From Pseudomonas cremoris (GTDB taxonomy: Bacteria > Pseudomonadota > Gammaproteobacteria > Pseudomonadales > Pseudomonadaceae), in the NCBI RefSeq assembly GCF_014230465.1, contig NZ_JAAXCY010000018.1:1-64000 (forward strand): DNA of 64,000 bases, given 5' to 3'. The position numbers and the translations under genes are program-made. The notes beneath the pieces are model-generated. The model made no database searches and had not been told where the DNA came from. It was given only the letters and a program-made list of their open reading frames with translations. Shown one piece after another: positions 59,053 to 64,000 of the stretch. The stretch's first letter is position 1. Every line of letters begins with the position of its first letter.

Positions 59053-59763
59053 TTACTTGATATGCCGCCCGCCGTTGACGGTCAGGGTGGTACCAGTGAC
59101 ATAAGGGTTATCCAGCAGGTAACGCACGCTCTGGTAGATCACCTCGGGCCCGGGTTCGATGCCCAGTGCCGACTTGGCCAGCACCTTGGCGCGGTAGGCC
59201 GCGTCATCGCCTTCGTTGAACATCACCATTGCCGGGGCAATGCCGTTGACCTTGATCGACGGCGCGAACTGCGCGGCAAACGACAGCGTGAGGCTGTCGA
59301 GCCCGGCCTTGGTGGCGCAATAGGCGATGTGCTGGCGGCTACCCTTGCGCACCACGTCATCGCTGATGTGCACGATGTCGGCGGGTGTCGAGCGTTGCAG
59401 CAAGGGTGAACAATGCAGGTTGATCAAGTACGGCGCAAGCATGTGCACGCTGAACATGTCGGTAAACGCGCGGCTTTCTTCGCCAGGCGTTTCCGCGATC
59501 CAGGCCGAGGCGTTGTGGATGATTGCGCGCAGGCTTTGGGTGTGGGTGTTCAGCGTTGCGATAAACGCCAGGATGCCGGCCTCATTGGAGAAGTCGGCAA
59601 ACACACTGATCGCCCCGCGTTCGCGCAGGGCTTGCACGCCGGGGCGTTCGCTGCGGTAGCTGAAAATCACCGAGTGGCCTTCGTCCAGCAAGCGCTGGGC
59701 GCAATGCAGGCCGACACGCTGGCCGGCGCCGGTGATCAGGATCGGGGCGTTCGTTGCAGTCAT
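59053..59763 (-). CDS. folM: Dihydromonapterin reductase
   Basis: Reduces dihydromonapterin to tetrahydromonapterin (also weak dihydrofolate reductase). The 236-residue SDR has the nucleotide motif ILITGAGQRVGLHCAQRLLD, the catalytic YCATKAG and the close GTTLTVNGGRHIK. First gene of the folM-folE-folX operon. Confidence 0.93.
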   Translation of the reverse strand: MTATNAPILITGAGQRVGLHCAQRLLDEGHSVIFSYRSERPGVQALRERGAISVFADFSNEAGILAFIATLNTHTQSLRAIIHNASAWIAETPGEESRAFTDMFSVHMLAPYLINLHCSPLLQRSTPADIVHISDDVVRKGSRQHIAYCATKAGLDSLTLSFAAQFAPSIKVNGIAPAMVMFNEGDDAAYRAKVLAKSALGIEPGPEVIYQSVRYLLDNPYVTGTTLTVNGGRHIK

Positions 59764-59819
59764 GGAGGGCTCGATTTGCTGGCAGGCTCAAATCATACCA
59801 GCGACCGGGCCCCCTGTAC

Positions 59820-60380
59820 TCACGCGGCGGCTTCGGTGGCCTTGCGCGGTGTGGGCGTGGGATGCAGCCAGTTGGCCAGCAGGTGGGTCGACAGCGGAAT
59901 GAACAGGTAAACCATCAGCGGCGTGAGGGCCAGGGTGCTGACGAACACACGAGGGAGCAGGTCCAACTCACTGAGCAACGGGCCCAGTACAAAGTTGAAG
60001 ATCAGCGACACCGGAAAAAACGCCAGCCAGATCGCCACGGCTTGTTTCCAGCGTGGCGGGCGTGCGCCGACTGCGCCGAACCAGCCATCAATGCCACTCA
60101 CGCGATGTTCCGAGGGGTTGGCAAACAGCTCGCTGCCACGGCTTAACCAGGCACTGCGCGAGGCGGAAAATTCCCAGGCATGCAGGGTCTTTTCATCGGC
60201 GAAGCGGAAAATGATCTGGAATTCATCATCATTGGGCGGCGGGGCGAGCACGCCGGACCCCAGGTAACCGGGGAAGTCAGTAGCCAATTGCTCGCCTTCG
60301 CGCAGCCAGGCCATCAATTCTTCGTAGCGACCCTTGGCCACGCGACGCGCAACCATCAGGGTGACGGGAGAGGTAGACAT
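59820..60380 (-). CDS. Antibiotic-biosynthesis-monooxygenase-domain membrane protein
   Basis: A 186-residue protein with an N-terminal ABM ferredoxin-like domain (VTLMVARRVAKGRYEELMAW, WEFSASRSAWLSRG) and two or three C-terminal membrane helices (AIWLAFFPVSLIFNFVLGPLL, LTPLMVYLFIPLS). The combination is common in Pseudomonas; function unknown. ATG 60380 with GGAG seven bases upstream. It lies 56 bases upstream of folM on the same strand. Confidence 0.85.
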   Translation of the reverse strand: MSTSPVTLMVARRVAKGRYEELMAWLREGEQLATDFPGYLGSGVLAPPPNDDEFQIIFRFADEKTLHAWEFSASRSAWLSRGSELFANPSEHRVSGIDGWFGAVGARPPRWKQAVAIWLAFFPVSLIFNFVLGPLLSELDLLPRVFVSTLALTPLMVYLFIPLSTHLLANWLHPTPTPRKATEAAA

Positions 60381-60559
60381 TGTGTATCTCCGTATTTGTG
60401 GGTGCACTTGACCGGGTAGGCGGTGCACCAGGCATAGCGGCGGGTAGAGCTGCTACGCTTGAAAAAGCAGGCAAGGATTATTCCTGTTTTGCCAAAATAC
60501 GCCAGACACTTCTGACGGACCGCCGAAAACCTTGAATCAGGTGCGCTAAACAGCGTTAA

Positions 60560-61552
60560 ATGCGACCCTCCCTACATGGACGTTTGCGACTCCAGATGCC
60601 CGAAATCACTGCTCCTCTTCGCGAAACCGCATCCGCTATCCACGGCGATAGCGAGGTGTTGTTCCCGATTCGCGAAGTTGCGCGCATGACAGGCGTGAAC
60701 CCCGTCACACTGCGCGCTTGGGAACGGCGCTACGGTTTGATCCAGCCGGTTCGCACCGAAAGTGGGCATCGGCTGTACTCAAGCACTGATATCGACACCG
60801 TGCACCGCATCCTCGATTGGATCGAGCGCGGCGTTGCGGTGAGCAAAGTCGGCAGAATCCTTGCCCGTGACGCTCAGCACGCCGAAACCGCTGCGCTCGC
60901 AAGAGCAGACACCGAGGTGGACTGGAGCCAGTGGCAGAGCCAACTGCGCTCGGCCATCAGCACCTTCGACGACCGTCAACTCGACCGGCTCTACGGCCAG
61001 ATCTTCTGCGCCTATCCCATCGACGTGGTGTTTGAAGATATTTTGATGCCGCTGTGGCAACAGTTGCTGCGTCATCAGGGCCACTTTGGCCAAGCCAGTG
61101 AATGGCTGTTCTACGACAACTTCCTGCGTTCACGCACTGCCCAACGCCTGCAACTGGCCTGTGCTGCGCCGGTGCCCAGGGTACTGCTGTCGGCCATTGC
61201 CGGAGAGTGCCGTGAGCTGGAACTACTGGTGGCCGGTGTGTTGATGTCGGGAGAGAAATACTCGGTCAAGGTGGTCGGTGTCGGCCAGCCTTTCGATGAA
61301 CTGACGCTGGTGTGTGAAAAGACCCGCCCCCAAGCGCTGGTGCTTTTTTCCAACCGCTCCCCGAGTAGCGAGCTGCCGCTGCGGCTCCAGCGCCTGGCGC
61401 TGACGTTGGATTGTCCCTTGCTGCTGGCCGGCGATGCGTCAGACCTGATCCAGCCCGACTTGTCGGGTTCTTCCATCGGCTGCCTGGGCAATGAAGGGCG
61501 CCTGATGCAGCGCCGCTTGCAGCAGTTTCTAAGTGGTCACCTGGACACCTGA
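60560..61552 (+). CDS. MerR-family regulator of the LitR/CarH (PplR-like) type
   Basis: A 330-residue protein with an N-terminal MerR helix-turn-helix (PIREVARMTGVNPVTLRAWE, then RYGLIQPVRTESGHRLYS), a helical middle domain and a Rossmann-like C terminus corresponding to the cobalamin-binding domain of LitR/CarH. The B12 motifs seem lost: the W-x9-EH stretch is not present (ASEWLFYDNF) and the histidine that ligates cobalt in the E/D-x-H-x-x-G motif is missing (GECRELELL). This is the state described for the light-responsive PplR proteins of P. putida, which act with short LOV receptors; such a receptor gene is at 62219. ATG 60560; ATG 60596 is the alternative start. Confidence 0.83.
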   Translation: MRPSLHGRLRLQMPEITAPLRETASAIHGDSEVLFPIREVARMTGVNPVTLRAWERRYGLIQPVRTESGHRLYSSTDIDTVHRILDWIERGVAVSKVGRILARDAQHAETAALARADTEVDWSQWQSQLRSAISTFDDRQLDRLYGQIFCAYPIDVVFEDILMPLWQQLLRHQGHFGQASEWLFYDNFLRSRTAQRLQLACAAPVPRVLLSAIAGECRELELLVAGVLMSGEKYSVKVVGVGQPFDELTLVCEKTRPQALVLFSNRSPSSELPLRLQRLALTLDCPLLLAGDASDLIQPDLSGSSIGCLGNEGRLMQRRLQQFLSGHLDT

Positions 61553-61554
61553 TC

Positions 61555-62160
61555 TCAGGCGTGGACTTCGGGATGCACCAGGCGGTGCTGATGCAGGATG
61601 AACTGGCGCAGGCGCTCGGTTTCGTCGGCATCCGCCTGGCTTAGCCGGTAGGCAAACAGCCCGCGCGCGGTTTCGCGCTCGAAGGTCCCGCGCAGCGCAA
61701 TGCGCTCATAGCCCGAGGGACTGAACCACAGGGAGAAGGTTTTGGGCGGTTTGACCCGGCCACGTATCTCAACCAGCACACCCTTGAACGACACTTCATG
61801 CACCCACAATGCGCTGGCGTGCCCCTTGATGTTTTCCAGCGCCACCGCTGCTTCCAGCGCCAGGCGCCACGGGCGAATCATGGGGCCGTCTTCGAAGATC
61901 GTCGGCACGCCCAGGCGCAGGTGCACCGCGTGAAACTCATCTTCCACCAAGTGCAGGGGGAAGGTGAGTTGCTGGTTGTCGAACTGCGCCTGGATCGTCA
62001 CGTGGTCGTGGGCGGCCAGCCGAGTGAGCAAATCACGAATCTGTGCGCCGCCGTTGACGGTCAGGCTCGACGATGCGTCCCGCAGGTTGAGCTGCGGGTT
62101 GTGGTGCATCATCTGAATGAAATCCAGCTCGTCCTGCGTCAACAATGTGTCGCGTTGCAT
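61555..62160 (-). CDS. PilZ-like domain protein
   Basis: A 201-residue protein resembling the YcgR-like group: an N-terminal flagellar-brake-type part (SLTVNGGAQIRDLLTRL) and a C-terminal part with PMIRPWRLALEA and WVHEVSFKGVLVEIRG in the place of the PilZ RxxxR and D/NxSxxG motifs. The motifs deviate from consensus, so c-di-GMP binding is uncertain. It ends two bases from the MerR-like gene (convergent) and lies 58 bases after the LOV gene on the same strand. Confidence 0.6.
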   Translation of the reverse strand: MQRDTLLTQDELDFIQMMHHNPQLNLRDASSSLTVNGGAQIRDLLTRLAAHDHVTIQAQFDNQQLTFPLHLVEDEFHAVHLRLGVPTIFEDGPMIRPWRLALEAAVALENIKGHASALWVHEVSFKGVLVEIRGRVKPPKTFSLWFSPSGYERIALRGTFERETARGLFAYRLSQADADETERLRQFILHQHRLVHPEVHA

Positions 62161-62218
62161 GGGGCTTGCTCAAGGGCTAGGTGTTAAAACGCCATTATCC
62201 TCTTAATGACCGTTTTTT

Positions 62219-62686
62219 CTAATTAATGTTAGATCCGCTCGTCGCTTTGAGCGCTGCCAGCTCGGCCTTGAGCTCGGCCACTTGGGCTTCCAGCTGGGAC
62301 ACACGTTGTTGAGCCTTGACCTGGACCGTGACGTCTTTTTGCACGCCCACGAAGTACGTCTGCTTGTCAGCCGGGTTGTAAGTGGTTGATAGCGAAAGCT
62401 CGTTCCAGAAGTGTGTGCCGTCCTTGCGGTAGTTGCGCAGGGTTTCACGGCAACTGCCGCCGCTGGCGAGGGCTTCGCGGATAGCGATCAGGGCTGGTTG
62501 GTCACGGTCGCCGGACTGCAGGAAACGACAGTCCTGGTAGAGGATCTCGTCGCGGGAATAGCCGGTCAGCCGCTCGAAAGCCGGATTGACGTAGATCAGT
62601 GGCAAGTCCTTGCCTTCCCGTTCGGCGATAACAATGCCGTCGTTGGATGCGTTGATGACCATTTGCATCAGTTGGGCGTTAATCAT
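62219..62686 (-). CDS. Short LOV-domain blue-light photoreceptor
   Basis: A 155-residue single LOV domain with a C-terminal coiled coil. It has the flavin-adduct motif DCRFLQSGDRDQ (photoactive cysteine at residue 53), NPAFERLTGYSRDEILYQ before it, and NYRKDGTHFWNELSLS after it; the C terminus (VKAQQRVSQLEAQVAEL) is a dimerising helix. This closely matches the P. putida short LOV proteins PpSB1/PpSB2. On light the cysteine would bond to FMN and change dimer structure. The ATG at 62686 is chosen over the upstream TTG at 62695. It lies on the same strand as the PilZ-like gene and near the MerR-like gene, its expected partner. Confidence 0.9.
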   Translation of the reverse strand: MINAQLMQMVINASNDGIVIAEREGKDLPLIYVNPAFERLTGYSRDEILYQDCRFLQSGDRDQPALIAIREALASGGSCRETLRNYRKDGTHFWNELSLSTTYNPADKQTYFVGVQKDVTVQVKAQQRVSQLEAQVAELKAELAALKATSGSNIN

Positions 62687-62825
62687 TGCGGGCAAATCCG
62701 TGCTTTAAGGTTGTCGCAAGTCTAAGACAACGTAGCAATCTGTCCATGTGATCGAGACGTTTTTTCGTCCGTCGCAGTTGAGCTGCTAACATCCCACGTT
62801 TTCGCTCAACTACAGGATCAGATTG

Positions 62826-63281
62826 ATGAAAGTCGCCATCCTTTCCGGCTCGGTCTACGGCACGGCAGAAGAAGTTGCCCGCCACGCCGCCGGTATCCTC
62901 AATGCGGCCGGTTTCGAGGCCTGGCACAACCCCCGCGCCACCCTGGCGGATGTGCAAGCGTTTGCACCGGATGCGTTCCTGGCGGTGACATCCACCACCG
63001 GCATGGGTGAGCTGCCCGACAACCTGCAACCGCTGTACTCGACCCTTCGCGATCAACTGCCCGCCGCCTTCCGTGGCCTGCCCGGCGCAGTGATTGGCCT
63101 GGGCGACGCCAGCTACGGCGATACCTTCTGCGGCGGCGGCGAGCAAATGCGCGAGCTGTTCGGCGAACTGGGCGTGCGTGAAGTGCTGCCGATGCTGCGC
63201 CTGGACGCCAGCGAAAGCGTCACCCCCGAGGCCGACGCCGAACCCTGGTTGGCCGAGTTGGTCACTGCACTGCGCGGTTGA
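62826..63281 (+). CDS. mioC: Flavodoxin (MioC-like)
   Basis: A 151-residue flavodoxin: FMN-phosphate loop SGSVYGTAEEVARHAAG, TSTTGMGELPDN and GLGDASYGDTFCGGG. It is divergent from the LOV gene. ATG 62826 (TTG 62823 is in frame). Its last 20 bases overlap the end of the convergent LysR gene. Confidence 0.9.
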   Translation: MKVAILSGSVYGTAEEVARHAAGILNAAGFEAWHNPRATLADVQAFAPDAFLAVTSTTGMGELPDNLQPLYSTLRDQLPAAFRGLPGAVIGLGDASYGDTFCGGGEQMRELFGELGVREVLPMLRLDASESVTPEADAEPWLAELVTALRG

Positions 63282-64000
63282 CCGGAAACTCGCGCAACAA
63301 CGCCAGCCAGGCCTGGGCGGCTTTCGACAGATAGGCGCCCTCACGCCAGATAAACGCGATGTCCCAGCGTAGGTAGTCGGGCGCCTTGAGCGTCAGGCGC
63401 ACCACACCCGGTCGCACCAGCGCACGGGCAACCACGCTGGGCAACAGCACCACACCCTGACCGGCCGCGACCAACGCCGCCAGAAAATCTGCCTGCCCGC
63501 TACGCCCAACCTCCTTCGGCGTAAAGCCCACCCCTTGGCAGGCCTGCAGCAGTCGGTCGTTCAGCACAAAACTGCGTTGGTACATCAAAAATGGCGTGTC
63601 GGCCAATTCCTCCAGGCGCACTTGGGCGTTTTGCGCCAGCGGGTGATCCATCGGCAGCAGGGCGTCCAGCGGCTCATCGCAGAAGGGCTGCCAGGCGAAT
63701 GCCGGGTCGCTGGGCATCAGGCTGCCGCCCACATCCAACTCACCGCTCAGAATCGCCTGTTCGATGGTACGGCTGCCGCCTTCCAGCAGTTGAATGGTGA
63801 CCTTCGGATAGCGCCGCCGGTACTCGGCAAACAGCCCGGCGAACAAGGTGTCGCCCGCCAACAGCGGCAAGCCCAGGCGCAGTTCGCCGCGGGTCAGTTG
63901 CTGCATGTCATCCAACTCGCTGAGCAACTCGCCCTGCAGGCGCAGCATGGCTTCGGCCCGTTGCAACACCACCTGGCCGGCGGCGGTCAGGCGGATCTGC
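63262..64000 (-). CDS. LysR-family regulator, N terminus outside window
   Basis: A LysR protein truncated by the window end: the start of the gene, with its helix-turn-helix, lies beyond 64000. What is visible begins RLTAAGQVVLQRAEAML and continues as a typical substrate-binding domain (GLPLLAGDTLFAGLFAEYRR, VVLLPSVVARALV). The last 20 bases overlap mioC at the 3' ends. Confidence 0.88.
   Translation of the reverse strand, partial: QIRLTAAGQVVLQRAEAMLRLQGELLSELDDMQQLTRGELRLGLPLLAGDTLFAGLFAEYRRRYPKVTIQLLEGGSRTIEQAILSGELDVGGSLMPSDPAFAWQPFCDEPLDALLPMDHPLAQNAQVRLEELADTPFLMYQRSFVLNDRLLQACQGVGFTPKEVGRSGQADFLAALVAAGQGVVLLPSVVARALVRPGVVRLTLKAPDYLRWDIAFIWREGAYLSKAAQAWLALLREFPVNRAVQ

Noticed and set aside
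60381..60559. PplR-type operator upstream of the MerR-like gene
   Set aside because: No pair of TGTACA-like half sites with 12-base spacing was found by eye; single partial matches are not enough.

Overview
The window looks like chromosome of a Pseudomonas of the fluorescens group. It has high G+C, typical Pseudomonas proteins throughout (YfiRNB, KynR/KynU, FolE-FolX-FolM, a short LOV photoreceptor), the local order ispB / rplU-rpmA-obg-proB, and many REP-type palindromes built on a GTGGGAGC core. It opens inside a 5S rRNA gene (end of an rRNA operon) and closes inside a LysR-type regulator gene. I see no prophage, integrase, transposase, tRNA or CRISPR array.

Layout. 1-9400: 5S rRNA tail, then recC-recB-recD with ATGA overlaps (double-strand break repair). 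9550-11871: yfiR-yfiN-yfiB, a periplasmic-to-c-di-GMP signalling module. 12160-12690: AT-rich remnants of a 2-oxoglutarate/Fe(II) oxygenase gene. 12741-14536: a DMT exporter and its LysR regulator. 14582-15100: a small Pseudomonas-type gene with a long, highly structured putative 5' leader. 15187-18688: a LysR regulator divergent from mmsA-mmsB (valine catabolism). 18761-19932: a papain-like putative cysteine peptidase and a cupin. 20228-26792: the tryptophan-to-anthranilate (kynurenine) cluster kynB-kynA, aroP, kynR, kynU and a second amino-acid permease. 26738-33245: LysR/TauE pair, mdaB with LysR, an SDR protein, a SulP anion transporter and an LprI-like protein. 33494-37181: GntP permease, RpiR regulator and N-acyl-D-amino-acid deacylase, which fit one D-amino-acid salvage operon. 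37629-39548: a chemoreceptor. 39715-45426: one 1,903-residue toxin-like gene. 45604-52759: conserved housekeeping (FKBP isomerase, an iron-responsive-looking small gene, zinc-ribbon protein, ispB, rplU-rpmA-obg-proB, creA, glutathione peroxidase). 52924-57262: ene-reductase, glycosyltransferase, cysZ, trxB. 57444-60380: a pterin operon folM-folE-folX with two trailing overlapping small genes, plus an ABM-domain protein. 60560-62686: a MerR-type regulator, a PilZ-like protein and a short LOV blue-light receptor, which together resemble the PplR/PpSB-LOV light-response system of P. putida. 62826-64000: flavodoxin and a truncated LysR gene.

The stretches that deserve the closest look are (i) the multidomain toxin, with three N-terminal repeat units and two C-terminal Tiki/TraB-like domains, one apparently dead; (ii) the structured leader before the small gene at 14582-14872, in which hairpin loops are complementary to one another; (iii) the LOV/MerR light-sensing locus; and (iv) the papain-like protein at 18761-19444. 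All functional assignments come from reading motifs and family resemblance; no database search was run.
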